Source of the DNA: Terriglobia bacterium
GTDB lineage: Bacteria > Acidobacteriota > Terriglobia > Bryobacterales > Bryobacteraceae
NCBI GenBank assembly: GCA_021324615.1
Contig: JAJPIT010000092.1
Location: 1 to 58,932, forward strand
Direction of reading: 5' to 3'
DNA: 58,932 nt
A model generated the notes under the pieces. It ran no database searches and was not told the origin of the DNA. It was given only the letters and a program-made list of their open reading frames with translations. Shown here in pieces: positions 25,562-33,753 of this stretch; position 1 is the stretch's first letter; each line of letters opens with the position of its first letter. The position numbers and the translations under genes are program-made.

Positions 25562-28500
25562 ACACGCGCGAACAGTTATATCAATATCTGCGCGGCCTGG
25601 AAACGCGTCTTAAATGGCTGGCTGTTTCAAAGGGTGCGGCGATTGCCGCCGGCGTCGCGCTCGGCGCCACGCTGGCGATGGTGCTGATCACAAACGCCCT
25701 GGCGTTTTCCCCGGGCAGCCTCACGGCGGCCCGAGTGATGCTGTTCCTCGCGCTGGCGATGGCCATCGCGTTTGGCATCGTGCTGCCGCTGCTGCGGCTG
25801 AACCAGCGCCGGGCCGCGCGCCGCGCGGAGCGGACCTTTCCCGAGTTTGAAGAACGCCTGCTGACCTTTGTGGAACGCCGCGAGCACGGCGATCCGATGC
25901 TCGATCTGCTGGCGGAAGATACGGCGGAAGTGGCGCGGCGCACGGAGGCGGCCCGCGTTGCGCCGCCGAAATCGATTTTTGCGTTTGCGACCTCGGCCGG
26001 CGCGGCGGCGGCCGCACTAGCGTGGCTGATTGCCGCGGGCCCCGGATTCCTCGGCTACGGCGCATCGCTGCTGTGGGCCGGACTGCCGAAAGGAACGACA
26101 GGCGCGTTTTACGACATAAAGGTCGAGCCCGGCAACAAACTCGTCCGCCGTAAAGCGGACCAGATGGTCACCGCGACGCTGGTCGGATTCCAGGCGCCGC
26201 AGGTGAAGGTCTACGCGCGTTATCAGAGCGCGCTCAAGTGGGAAGAAGCTCCCATGCTCCCGCGCGATGGCGGATCGGCGTACGAATTTTTATTTGCCGC
26301 CGTGCCGGAGCCGGTTGAGTATTACGTCGAAGCGGCGGGCGTGCGGTCGAAGACCTATAAGCTCGACGTGGTGGACCTTCCCGCCATCAAGAAGGTAAAG
26401 GTCACCTATCATTTCCCGAGCTGGCTGCACCTGCCCGACGCCGTCGAGGACCCTGGCGGGGATCTGCGGGCGGTGGCGGGAACCGTCGCCGAGCTGCGCG
26501 TCGAAACGGACCGGCCGCTGAGGGCCGGAACGATCGAGCTCGACAGCGGCCAGCACATTGCGCTCGATCCGGATGCGGGCGGAACGGTGCTCACCGCCAG
26601 GGTGCCGATCAACAAGGACGGCATGTATCACTTCGCCGCCAATGAGCAGGGCCAGAGCGTCCGGCTGAGCGAAGACTATTTCATCGAAGCCCGCGAAGAC
26701 AATGCGCCGAATGTGAAGATTACGCGTCCCGGCGCCGACGCCAGGGTCAGCCCCATTGAGGAAGTGCCGGTGGAGGTCGCCGGCGACGATGATTTCGCGC
26801 TGGAGGCCCTGGATCTGCACTACTCGGTCAACGGCGGCCCGGAAAAGACCGTTTCGATGCTGCCGCAAAGGGGCGTAAAGCAGGCCAGCGGCCGCAGCAT
26901 GATTTATCTGGAAGACTACAAGCTGTCGCCGGGCGACGTGGTGGCGGTTTACGCCACGGCGCGGGATGCGCGGACCACTTCGCGCACCGACATTCTGTTC
27001 ATCGAGACCCAGCCCTATGAGCGCAACTACTCCCAGTCGCAACAGATGGGCGGCGGCGGGGGAGGAGGGGATCAGGATCAGAACCGCATTTCGGAGCGCG
27101 AAAAGGAAATCATCGCGGCGACCTGGAATGAGATCCGCGGCGGCGCCAAGGAAAGGGTGAACGCGGCCGATAACGCGAAGTTCCTCTCCGAAGTGCAGGG
27201 CAAGTTGAAGGAGCAGGCCATGTCGCTGGCGCAGCGCACGCGCCGCCGCGAGCTGGCCGGGCAGAATCAGGAGTTTCAGTCCTTCACCAAGGAGATGGAG
27301 GCGGCCGCGGCGGAGATGGGTCCGGCGGCCGACAAATTGAAGGGGCAGGGCTGGAAGGACGCGCTTGAGCCGGAGCAGCGGGCGCTCCAGCATCTGCTGC
27401 GGGCGGAAGCCACGATGCGGGACATCCAGGTGGCATTTGGCGCCAACGGCGGCGGGGGCGGCGGAGGCGCGGGCCGCGATCTGGCGAACCTGTTCGATCT
27501 TGAACTGGACACGGAAAAGAATCAGTACGAGACCGGCCAGCAGCAGGGCTCCTCACAGGAACAGCGCCAGAAGGAGATCGATGAGGCGCTGCAAAAATTG
27601 CAGCAACTGGCGCAGCGGCAGCAGGAGCTGGCGCAGCAGCAGCAGAACAGACAAAGCTTCGAGCAGCGCTGGCAGCAGGAGATGCTGCGCCGGGAGGCCG
27701 AGGAGCTGAAGAAGCAGTTGGAACAGATCCAGCGGCAAGGCCAGCAGACGGCGCCGGGGCAGCAGGCGTCCTCGGGCCAGCAGGGCCAGAGCGGATCGCA
27801 ATCTTCGGGCGGATCGCAGAGCGGGATGAGCGGCCGGCAGAGCGACCAGCGCTTGCAGCGCGCGCTGGATCAGCTTCGCCAGGCGGAAAACGACATGCGC
27901 TCGGCACAGTCCTCGGCCGCGCAAGGCCAGCAGGGGCAAATGGCGAGCCAGGCGGATGCGCGCCGCGCGGCGGAGCGGTTAAAGGAGGCGCAGGATCAAC
28001 TGGGTGGGATGCGCCAGCAGCAGGCGGCGGCGCAGTTGAGCGATCTGGCGCAGCGCGCGCGGAAGCTTGCCGATGAGCAGCGCGACTTTGAAAATCGCCT
28101 GCGGAAAGCCTACGGCGAGGATTATCTGAACGGCGGCGGCCCGCGCTTCGGACAGCAATCGAACATGTCGCGCCAGCAGGCGGCGCAGCTCGCCGATGAG
28201 AAGGACAGGATGACCAACGAGGCCGGCCAGCTCGAGCAGGACATGCAGAGGGCGGCCCGCGATATGGCGGGCACGCAGCCGCGCGCCTCCTCGGCGGTGC
28301 GCGAGGCGCTTTCGGAGATGCAGCAGAACGAAGCCCGCGGGCGGATGAAGTACGCGGCCGATAACATCCGGCGCGGTCTGGGCGGGTACATGGTTCCGCG
28401 CGAAGCGCCGATCACGCAGACCATGGACAAGGTGGCCGACGATTTGCAGCGGGCGCAGGCCGCCCTGGATCCGAACGGGGCGGGCCAGCAGGGACCGCGG

Positions 28501-29106
28501 GACGGGCAGACGCAGCGGTCGCTGGCCGAGGTCGAGCGGTTGCGCGATCAGTTGGAGCGCATGGCCGGGCAGAGCGGCAACCGGCAGGGCCAGGCCGGCC
28601 AGCAAGGGCAGAATGGGCAGCAGGGCAACGCCGCCAGCGGCGGGCCGCTGGGCGGCGGCAGCAACGGCCGCCTCAACGGCGGCGACCGCGGGTACGGCAA
28701 TCGCTTTGACGGCCCGGGCACCTACTACGGCCGCTTCGCTCCGGAAGGAATGTACCAGTATCCGAACGGCGACGTGTGGGATCCGAATCGCATGATGCAG
28801 GACGCCGCGCGCGCGCTAAACCAGATGCGCCAGGAATACAAGGATAATCCCGACATGGCGCGGCAGATCGGCGAGTTGCAGCAGGAGATTTCGCGCATGC
28901 AGGTGGGCGATATCAGCTCGCAGGAGCTGACCAACCGCCTGAATCGCGTGGTGCTGCCGAATCTGGAGTCGCTCGAGGTGCAGTTGCGCCGCGAAGCCGA
29001 TAAATCCAGCGGCGGCCAAGTGCGCAGCGCCACCACCGATCGCGTGCCGGCCGGCTACATGGACGCGGTCGCGGAGTATTTCCGCAAGCTCAGCAAGGGC
29101 AAGTAG
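25558..29106 (+). CDS. Large DUF4175-like membrane protein with Gln-rich coiled coil
   Basis: The 1182-residue protein has two N-terminal membrane helices (about 23-45 and 58-82) and another at about 140-160. A beta-sandwich extracytoplasmic region (about 185-480) follows. From about residue 495 the sequence turns into Gly-rich linkers and a very long Gln/Ala/Arg-rich helical region (about 540-1000). That region includes runs such as LQQLAQRQQELAQQQQ and a Gln/Ser/Gly-rich stretch near 725-760. The Gln-rich DNA is biased to CAG and CAA codons. The layout resembles DUF4175 proteins found beside BatA-like genes. It is the last gene of the MoxR operon. A scaffold or periplasmic cable role is a guess. 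Confidence 0.8.
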   Translation: MNTREQLYQYLRGLETRLKWLAVSKGAAIAAGVALGATLAMVLITNALAFSPGSLTAARVMLFLALAMAIAFGIVLPLLRLNQRRAARRAERTFPEFEERLLTFVERREHGDPMLDLLAEDTAEVARRTEAARVAPPKSIFAFATSAGAAAAALAWLIAAGPGFLGYGASLLWAGLPKGTTGAFYDIKVEPGNKLVRRKADQMVTATLVGFQAPQVKVYARYQSALKWEEAPMLPRDGGSAYEFLFAAVPEPVEYYVEAAGVRSKTYKLDVVDLPAIKKVKVTYHFPSWLHLPDAVEDPGGDLRAVAGTVAELRVETDRPLRAGTIELDSGQHIALDPDAGGTVLTARVPINKDGMYHFAANEQGQSVRLSEDYFIEAREDNAPNVKITRPGADARVSPIEEVPVEVAGDDDFALEALDLHYSVNGGPEKTVSMLPQRGVKQASGRSMIYLEDYKLSPGDVVAVYATARDARTTSRTDILFIETQPYERNYSQSQQMGGGGGGGDQDQNRISEREKEIIAATWNEIRGGAKERVNAADNAKFLSEVQGKLKEQAMSLAQRTRRRELAGQNQEFQSFTKEMEAAAAEMGPAADKLKGQGWKDALEPEQRALQHLLRAEATMRDIQVAFGANGGGGGGGAGRDLANLFDLELDTEKNQYETGQQQGSSQEQRQKEIDEALQKLQQLAQRQQELAQQQQNRQSFEQRWQQEMLRREAEELKKQLEQIQRQGQQTAPGQQASSGQQGQSGSQSSGGSQSGMSGRQSDQRLQRALDQLRQAENDMRSAQSSAAQGQQGQMASQADARRAAERLKEAQDQLGGMRQQQAAAQLSDLAQRARKLADEQRDFENRLRKAYGEDYLNGGGPRFGQQSNMSRQQAAQLADEKDRMTNEAGQLEQDMQRAARDMAGTQPRASSAVREALSEMQQNEARGRMKYAADNIRRGLGGYMVPREAPITQTMDKVADDLQRAQAALDPNGAGQQGPRDGQTQRSLAEVERLRDQLERMAGQSGNRQGQAGQQGQNGQQGNAASGGPLGGGSNGRLNGGDRGYGNRFDGPGTYYGRFAPEGMYQYPNGDVWDPNRMMQDAARALNQMRQEYKDNPDMARQIGELQQEISRMQVGDISSQELTNRLNRVVLPNLESLEVQLRREADKSSGGQVRSATTDRVPAGYMDAVAEYFRKLSKGK

Positions 29107-29211
29107 AACCGCAGTCGCTGCAACAGCTTCGAAGCATTACACTAGTCCCTGTGGGCGGCGGCGGAACCGCGCCGCGGGCGGGCTGTTCATCTGGCAAGAA
29201 TACGGCAAGCT

Positions 29212-30588
29212 ATGCTTCATCGTCTCCCGCTTACGGAAATGGTATCGCTGGTCCGGTCCGGCAGCGTGAAATCGATCGAACTGATCGAGGCTCAGTTGGA
29301 TCAGATCGAGCGCCGCAACCCGGTGCTGAACGCCTTCACGATGGTTTTCGCCGAGCAAGCACGCGCCGCCGCGCGCCGCGCCGATCAGGGACTCAAAACC
29401 GGCCTGCTGCACGGCGTCCCGGTGACGGTGAAGGACAGCTTCGACGTGGCCGGTTTCCCCACGCGATTAGGCAGCTACTTCGCTCCGGAGGTTCCTGCCG
29501 CCCGGGATTCGGCCGCGGTCGCGCGGCTGCGCCGGGCGGGCGCCATTGTTCTCGGAAAAACCAACGTTCCCGAATATATGGCCAGCTATGAGACGGATAA
29601 TTTTCTCACGGGCCGCACCAACAATCCGTGGGACATCGAGCGCACACCCGGCGGCTCGAGCGGAGGCGAAGCGGCGGCGATCGCCGGCGGCTGCTCGCCC
29701 GGCGGTGTGGGCAGCGACGGTGGAGGATCGATCCGCGTGCCGGCGCACTTCTGCGGCATCGCCGGGTTGAAACCCACGCCGGGCCGCATTTCCACCTTTG
29801 GGCACCGGTCCATGTTGACCCTGCCGGGCATCAGCGTGGCCGGTCCGATGGCGCGTTGGGTGAGTGATGTGCGGCTGCTGTTCGATGTGCTGGCCGGCTA
29901 TGATGACCGCGATCCGCTGTCGGCGCCGGTTCCGCCGCGGCCGCCGGTCGTCGCGGATCTGCGGATCGGCGTGTTGGAGCAGTTCTACGATGTGCCGGTT
30001 CAGCCGGCCGTGCGCAAAGCCGTGCGCGACGCCGCCCAGGCGCTGGCGCAGGCGGGTTTCACCGTGGAGCAGTTCCATCCGGAGGGAATCGAGCGCGCCC
30101 CGAATCTCTGGAACTTCTTCTTTTCCGAACTGCCGGCGCGGGCGGCAAAGGAGCGGATCGCCGGCCGCGAAGCCGAAGCCCACTGGACCTACACCGAAGG
30201 CCTGGCGGCGCAGCTCGATCGGCCGCCGGCGGCGGCCTGGCAGGTCATCGAAAACATCGCGGCCCGCGATGCCATGCGCTGCAAGCTGCTCGAACAGATG
30301 CGCCGCTATCAGGTGCTGTTGATGCCGGTGGCCGGGATCGCGGCATTCCGCCATCGCGAGCGCCGCTTTCCCACCGAAACAAGAACCATCGGACTGTTTC
30401 AGGCGATGATGCTCGCCACCTTGGCCAACATTCTGGGCCTGCCCGCGCTGGCCGTGCCGTTTTCCACGAGCGAGGAGGGTTTGCCGGTGGGAATCCAACT
30501 GCTCGGCCGGCCCTGGGACGACGAGGTGCTGCTGGAGATCGGCGTGAAGCTGGAAGAAGCCCGCGGAGCGTTTCGCTGGCCCGATTAG
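29212..30588 (+). CDS. Amidase-signature hydrolase
   Basis: The 458-residue enzyme hydrolyses an amide bond through the Ser-cisSer-Lys triad. All three residues are visible: K74 in VTVKDSFD, S149 in TPGGSSGG and the nucleophile S173 in DGGGSIRVP. The 24-residue step between the serines and the 75-residue step from Lys are as in characterised members. The core GLKPTPGRIS motif follows. It resembles aryl-acylamidases and amidases of small substrates more than GatA; no gatB or gatC is adjacent. It stands alone after the MoxR operon and is convergent with the mer-like operon. A TACACT hexamer (29138-29143) could be its -10 box. Confidence 0.92.
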   Translation: MLHRLPLTEMVSLVRSGSVKSIELIEAQLDQIERRNPVLNAFTMVFAEQARAAARRADQGLKTGLLHGVPVTVKDSFDVAGFPTRLGSYFAPEVPAARDSAAVARLRRAGAIVLGKTNVPEYMASYETDNFLTGRTNNPWDIERTPGGSSGGEAAAIAGGCSPGGVGSDGGGSIRVPAHFCGIAGLKPTPGRISTFGHRSMLTLPGISVAGPMARWVSDVRLLFDVLAGYDDRDPLSAPVPPRPPVVADLRIGVLEQFYDVPVQPAVRKAVRDAAQALAQAGFTVEQFHPEGIERAPNLWNFFFSELPARAAKERIAGREAEAHWTYTEGLAAQLDRPPAAAWQVIENIAARDAMRCKLLEQMRRYQVLLMPVAGIAAFRHRERRFPTETRTIGLFQAMMLATLANILGLPALAVPFSTSEEGLPVGIQLLGRPWDDEVLLEIGVKLEEARGAFRWPD

Positions 30589-30615
30589 AAACTCCGGCCG
30601 AGCCTGCGCCGCGCA

Positions 30616-31203
30616 TCACCAGCTTTTGGACAAGACCGCATCGAGGTCCGTTACGGTGTTCACCACTGGTCCATTCAGGAGCACCGGTTCCGGCAGAGTT
30701 TCGCCCCAGCGTGCTCCGGGCGCGTAGACGGCGGCCAAATCCCACAAGAAGCCCTTGCGTTCGCAGCAATCGGGGTGCAGGGCGCCGGAGACTTCCACCT
30801 TCTTCACGGCCGCCGCGATGAGATGGTTGGGATCCCAAAATTGCCGGACCCGGCGGTCGTCGAGGCGCCGGAGCGCCATCGTGTCCGGCGGACTCCAGTC
30901 GGTCGGGAGGATCGGCTCCCACACGGCGAGCACCTGCAAAGAGCTTTCCGGATGCTTGCGCAAAACTTCCTGGACTGCGGAGGCCCCCCGCAGGCAAGTG
31001 GGTCAGGTGGGCGACAGCAACAGCAGGATGCGCAAGCCCGATGACGGGCGATTGAATTCTCCCTGGAGCGCGGTAAGCGTCGGCCCGGCGATTTCAACCA
31101 ACGGAGGCTGGCCAGCCGGCGGACGGCCCGGCCTGGTGAGATAGAAAACGCCGCTTCCCACGGCAAGCGCCAGGGCGAGCCCGATTGGCCAGGTGTGCCT
31201 CAT
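30616..31203 (-). CDS. Thioredoxin-like selenoprotein (UGA = Sec at residue 67)
   Basis: The reading frame is open for 66 codons from the ATG at 31203, meets TGA at 31005-31003, and continues in the same frame for 128 codons to 30616. Read through, it gives 195 residues: a membrane anchor (about 5-23), then a thioredoxin fold. The strand RILLLLSPT is followed by U67-P-T-C70 and the helix LRGASAVQEVLRKH. The UGA therefore falls exactly on the first Cys of a CxxC redox motif. A GC-rich hairpin follows at SECIS distance. The second half is normal thioredoxin-like sequence (LQVLAVWEPILPTDW) with no decay. It is the last gene of the mer-like operon, 10 bases after merT. A nonsense mutation is the alternative, but position and hairpin favour selenocysteine. 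It would be anchored facing the periplasm. Confidence 0.75.
30975..31005 (-). promoter_or_regulatory. Sec UGA codon with putative bacterial SECIS hairpin
   Basis: On the minus strand UGA (31005-31003) is followed by 9 bases and then a perfect 6-bp stem CTGCGG/CCGCAG (30993-30975), extendable by a G-U pair. The loop starts with a run of G. The apical loop begins about 15 bases after UGA, near the short end of bacterial SECIS spacing. A conserved G early in the loop is the feature SelB recognises. The hairpin also codes for protein, as bacterial SECIS elements do. Confidence 0.65.
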
Positions 31204-31213
31204 GTGCGGGATC

Positions 31214-31534
31214 TCAACGCAGCGCTGCCATCAGCTCCGCCAAAGTCTGCGGAAAGAGCATCACTCCAAGCACGATCGCCGCCGACAGGGCGAACAAAAC
31301 CAGGCTCAGGCGGCTGCGGCGCCGGCAGTTCCTTCCACTCCGGTACATCTGAATGCCGCTTGTGGCGAGCAGAATCACAGCCAGGCCGATCAGCCAAGGA
31401 CGCAACGCTTCGAGCGCAACGCTCAATCCAAGCGCCCCCACAGCGCCGGCGATCCCAAAGGGCAAGCAACAGGCCAGCGTAGCGAGCGCGCTGATGGCCG
31501 CGGCAACCGGAGATAGTCGTTCGCTTAAACGCAC
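31214..31534 (-). CDS. merT: MerT-like mercuric ion membrane transporter
   Basis: The 106-residue membrane protein starts with GTG just 2 bases after the merP stop. Three hydrophobic segments are seen (about 10-40, 46-62 and 78-97). The first contains the vicinal Cys pair in ATLACCLPFG, which MerT uses to accept Hg(II) from MerP. A further Cys lies in the basic loop RSGRNCRRRSR. Length and topology fit the MerT family. A longer in-frame reading upstream of the GTG only mirrors the neighbouring genes. Transport of mercury or a similar soft metal into the cytoplasm is inferred from family and neighbours. Confidence 0.82.
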   Translation of the reverse strand: MRLSERLSPVAAAISALATLACCLPFGIAGAVGALGLSVALEALRPWLIGLAVILLATSGIQMYRSGRNCRRRSRLSLVLFALSAAIVLGVMLFPQTLAELMAALR

Positions 31535-31536
31535 GG

Positions 31537-31881
31537 TCAAATCACCTTGGTCTCTTTGACCTTGTACCCGCAGCGGGCGACGAATTTGGACAGGCTCTCC
31601 ACGCTCTGCCTGCCCGTATCGAAGGTTACCACAGCCTGGCCGGCCTGGTAATCGACACTCGCTTTCACGACGCCCGCCATGTTGCGGAAGGAGGCCTCCA
31701 GACCCTTCGCACAGGACGCGCAGGTCATGCCTGCGATGCGCATCTGCACGGTCTGTTGGCTCGCCTTGGCCGGGGCTGCGTTCTGCGGAGCCGTGCCGGC
31801 CGCCAGCCGCCAGCCGCCCGCCGGGATCGCGGCGAGCCCCACAGACACCAGAAGGACTCGCGCAAGACTGGTGATCTTCAT
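31537..31881 (-). CDS. merP: MerP-like periplasmic metal-binding protein
   Basis: The 114-residue product has a signal peptide (about 1-28) and one heavy-metal-associated domain. The metal site is G51-M-T-C54-A-S-C57, and the end of the domain has the typical CGYKVKETKVI. A GGAGA ribosome site precedes the chosen ATG; the open frame extends upstream but without a plausible leader. MerP scavenges Hg(II) in the periplasm and hands it to MerT, encoded next. An Ala/Gln-rich linker separates signal peptide and domain. Confidence 0.88.
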   Translation of the reverse strand: MKITSLARVLLVSVGLAAIPAGGWRLAAGTAPQNAAPAKASQQTVQMRIAGMTCASCAKGLEASFRNMAGVVKASVDYQAGQAVVTFDTGRQSVESLSKFVARCGYKVKETKVI

Positions 31882-31886
31882 GATCG

Positions 31887-32219
31887 CTATCTCCTTGTTG
31901 CTTCCCGCATCTTTGCTTCTCGAACCGCTGCTTGAATCCATTCCGGCGGCGGCACCCCAACGCGCCGGCCGCCAGTAAGGTATGTGCGGCACGACATGCC
32001 GAAGGATCGCTCCGAGCGCGCCGCAGGCTCCACGTCCTGCCCATCCACCCGAATGGTTGGGGACCCCAGAAAGCCGATCCGTTGCGCGGTGTCCGCATCG
32101 TTGACTTCGACTTCAACCATTTCGGCCTGCGCATTCTCTTGCGCCAGCACCCGGCGCACGCAATCGACAGCCGGCTCGTGGTTCGGGCAGCCGGGAAAAT
32201 ACAGAATCTCCACCTTCAT
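31887..32219 (-). CDS. Thioredoxin-like protein with CPNH motif
   Basis: The 110-residue cytoplasmic protein begins with a thioredoxin-type strand ILYFPGCPNHEP (C11) and has further cysteines at C20 and about C77. The FLGSPTIRVDGQDVEP segment is the cis-Pro loop and edge strand of the fold. Such proteins are common in mer-type operons and are sometimes labelled as organomercurial-lyase-like, but I see only a single-Cys thioredoxin-like site. The start overlaps the stop of merR by ATGA (32216-32219). It probably binds or transfers the metal or a thiol in the cytoplasm; this is inference. Confidence 0.82.
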   Translation of the reverse strand: MKVEILYFPGCPNHEPAVDCVRRVLAQENAQAEMVEVEVNDADTAQRIGFLGSPTIRVDGQDVEPAARSERSFGMSCRTYLTGGRRVGVPPPEWIQAAVREAKMREATRR

Positions 32220-32656
32220 ACGCTCTTCCTGGGCGGCCGAGTCATGCTAATTTTTTTCAGAACCGGGCAGCAATCGCGCTGCCGGGGGCGTTGGCGCAAC
32301 GCGGCGCCGCACTTCCGGTACGCCTTGGCCAGGTCCTGTTCGAGCTTTTGAAGCTCGGCGATCTTGGCCCGCACGACCTCGAGTTTTGCGGCGATCAGAT
32401 CACGGACGTGGGCGCAGGCCTCGTTGGGGTGACGTTGAATTGAGAACAACTCGCGGATTTCGTTGAGCGAAAACCCAAGCTGCTGCGATTTCTGGATAAA
32501 CTCCAGATCGGCGACTTCCCGCTCGTGATAAAGGCGGTAGCCGCCCTCTGATCGTGCCGGGCGCGGCAGCAGCCCCGACTTCTCGTAGAATCGGATGGCA
32601 TCGACGGTCAGGCCGGTCCTTTTCGCAACCTGGCCAATTTGCAGACATGCTCCCAT
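32216..32656 (-). CDS. merR: MerR-family metal-responsive regulator
   Basis: The 146-residue regulator has the MerR helix-turn-helix at the N-terminus (LQIGQVAKRTGLTVDAIRFY, residues about 5-24) and a long dimerisation helix. Metal-site cysteines fit the Hg(II)-MerR pattern: C81, C116 and C129/C130, compared with C82, C117 and C126 in MerR. It heads the operon and should both repress and activate its own promoter just upstream. The ATG at 32656 lies about where transcription would begin, so the message may be leaderless; a TTG three codons upstream is the alternative start. Confidence 0.9.
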   Translation of the reverse strand: MGACLQIGQVAKRTGLTVDAIRFYEKSGLLPRPARSEGGYRLYHEREVADLEFIQKSQQLGFSLNEIRELFSIQRHPNEACAHVRDLIAAKLEVVRAKIAELQKLEQDLAKAYRKCGAALRQRPRQRDCCPVLKKISMTRPPRKSV

Positions 32657-32664
32657 CACCCTCA

Positions 32665-32696
32665 AGCATACAGTCTGGACCTGACTCCAGGGTCAA
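32665..32696 (-). promoter_or_regulatory. MerR-type promoter/operator of the mer-like operon
   Basis: On the minus strand a perfect-looking -35 TTGACC (32696-32691) is separated by 20 bases from -10 TATGCT (32670-32665). The over-long spacer carries a dyad, CTGGA-N6-TCCAG, which is the MerR-family architecture in which the bound regulator twists the spacer to activate. Transcription would start at about 32658. Confidence 0.75.
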
Positions 32697-32898
32697 GCGA
32701 TTCGTCAAGGCTTGATCTGATATTTGACAGACTGCGCTGGACGGCGCAAGAAAGAGCGAGGGGAAGGCATTTGGCGTGGGGCCCTTGCCGCGCCAGCAGC
32801 AGGCCAAGGCCGCTTCGCGGATGCGCGCGGCCTGGAAGACGAGTCCGCATGCCCGGGAGTGCGGCGCGCGATACCTGCTGTTATGATGGATCACACGT

Positions 32899-33753
32899 AT
32901 GAGAACACCGATTTTCCTGCTTGCCTCTTCCGCCCTTTTTCTCTGCGCTCAACCCCCTGAAAAGCCGGTGGTCGAACTGCAAATGATGACCTGGCCCGAG
33001 ATCAAGCACGCCATCGAGGACGAAGGCATGATCAACGTGATCGTCTATAACGGCGGCGTCGAGCAGCGCGGCCCGCAGAACGTTGTCGGCGGTCATAATC
33101 TGATGGGGGAACAGACCGCGCGCGCCATCGCCCTCAAGCTCGGCCACACGCTGGTCGCGCCGGTGATTCCGTATTCGGTCAATGAGGCTCCCGACAGCCT
33201 GCCCTGGGGCACCATCGGGCTCACCGGGCCGATTTTCAAGGAAGTCAACGAGCGCGTCGCCGAGCAGCTCATCAAGAACGGATTTAAGAACGTCTTCCTC
33301 ATGGGCGATCACGGCGGCGGCCAGAAGGAACTGGGCGAAGTCGCCAAGGAGCTGGACGCGAAGTATTCGGCCAAAGGCGTTCACGTCTATTTCTGCGACC
33401 GCATGTATGAAAAAGCGCAGAACGATTATTGGAAGTGGTTGGCCGATAATCATTACCCGTCTTATGGACACGCGAGTATCATGGATACTTCGGAGATGCT
33501 TTACCTGAGCACGCGCGACAACCATGATTGGGAGTGGGTGCGCAAGGATCTGATCAAGACCGCCGTGGGCGATCCGGTTCCGGTGCGCGGGCAGCGCCGC
33601 GATCCCAACGCGCCGCGCATCAACAATGGCATAACCGGAGATGCGCGGCCCTCCACGCCGGAGTTAGGCAAGCGCATTTTCGACATGAAGGTGGACTACG
33701 CGGTCGATCAGATGAAGGAGTTCCTGGCAGGCCAGAAGAACGGCGCAAACTAG
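32899..33753 (+). CDS. Creatininase-family amidohydrolase
   Basis: The 284-residue protein has a signal peptide (about 1-18) and then the creatininase fold, a metal-dependent amidohydrolase. Family elements are the YNGGVEQRGPQ segment with its Glu, GGHNLMGEQTARAIA, the GTIGLTGPIF loop and the MGDHGGGQKEL strand with metal-binding Asp/His. Secreted members are common in soil bacteria, and the substrate is usually unknown. It lies 242 bases from merR in the opposite direction. A TATGAT box at 32882-32887 leaves almost no leader before the ATG. Confidence 0.88.
   Translation: MRTPIFLLASSALFLCAQPPEKPVVELQMMTWPEIKHAIEDEGMINVIVYNGGVEQRGPQNVVGGHNLMGEQTARAIALKLGHTLVAPVIPYSVNEAPDSLPWGTIGLTGPIFKEVNERVAEQLIKNGFKNVFLMGDHGGGQKELGEVAKELDAKYSAKGVHVYFCDRMYEKAQNDYWKWLADNHYPSYGHASIMDTSEMLYLSTRDNHDWEWVRKDLIKTAVGDPVPVRGQRRDPNAPRINNGITGDARPSTPELGKRIFDMKVDYAVDQMKEFLAGQKNGAN

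Larger units (their letters stand above)
15262..29106 (+). other. Eight-gene MoxR/VWA envelope operon
   Basis: Eight genes run rightward with overlaps or gaps below 45 bases. They are DUF4159, VWA/GATase-like membrane protein, caspase-like pseudoenzyme, TPR-metalloprotease, MoxR ATPase, DUF58, BatA-like VWA protein and a 1182-residue membrane/coiled-coil protein. Coupled overlaps occur at 16071, 18335-18338 (ATGA), 19279-19282 (GTGA) and 25558-25561 (ATGA). MoxR, DUF58 and VWA proteins are a recurrent AAA+/MIDAS chaperone-like set. The envelope setting is inferred from signal peptides and membrane helices. Confidence 0.8.

Noticed and set aside
27540-28620. Tandem DNA repeat in the Gln-rich region
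   Set aside because: The repeats are irregular at the DNA level; the pattern is a coding bias, not a repeat array.
31003-31005. TGA as a plain nonsense mutation splitting a pseudogene
   Set aside because: It falls exactly on a redox Cys position, is followed by a hairpin, and the rest of the gene shows no decay. It remains the main alternative.
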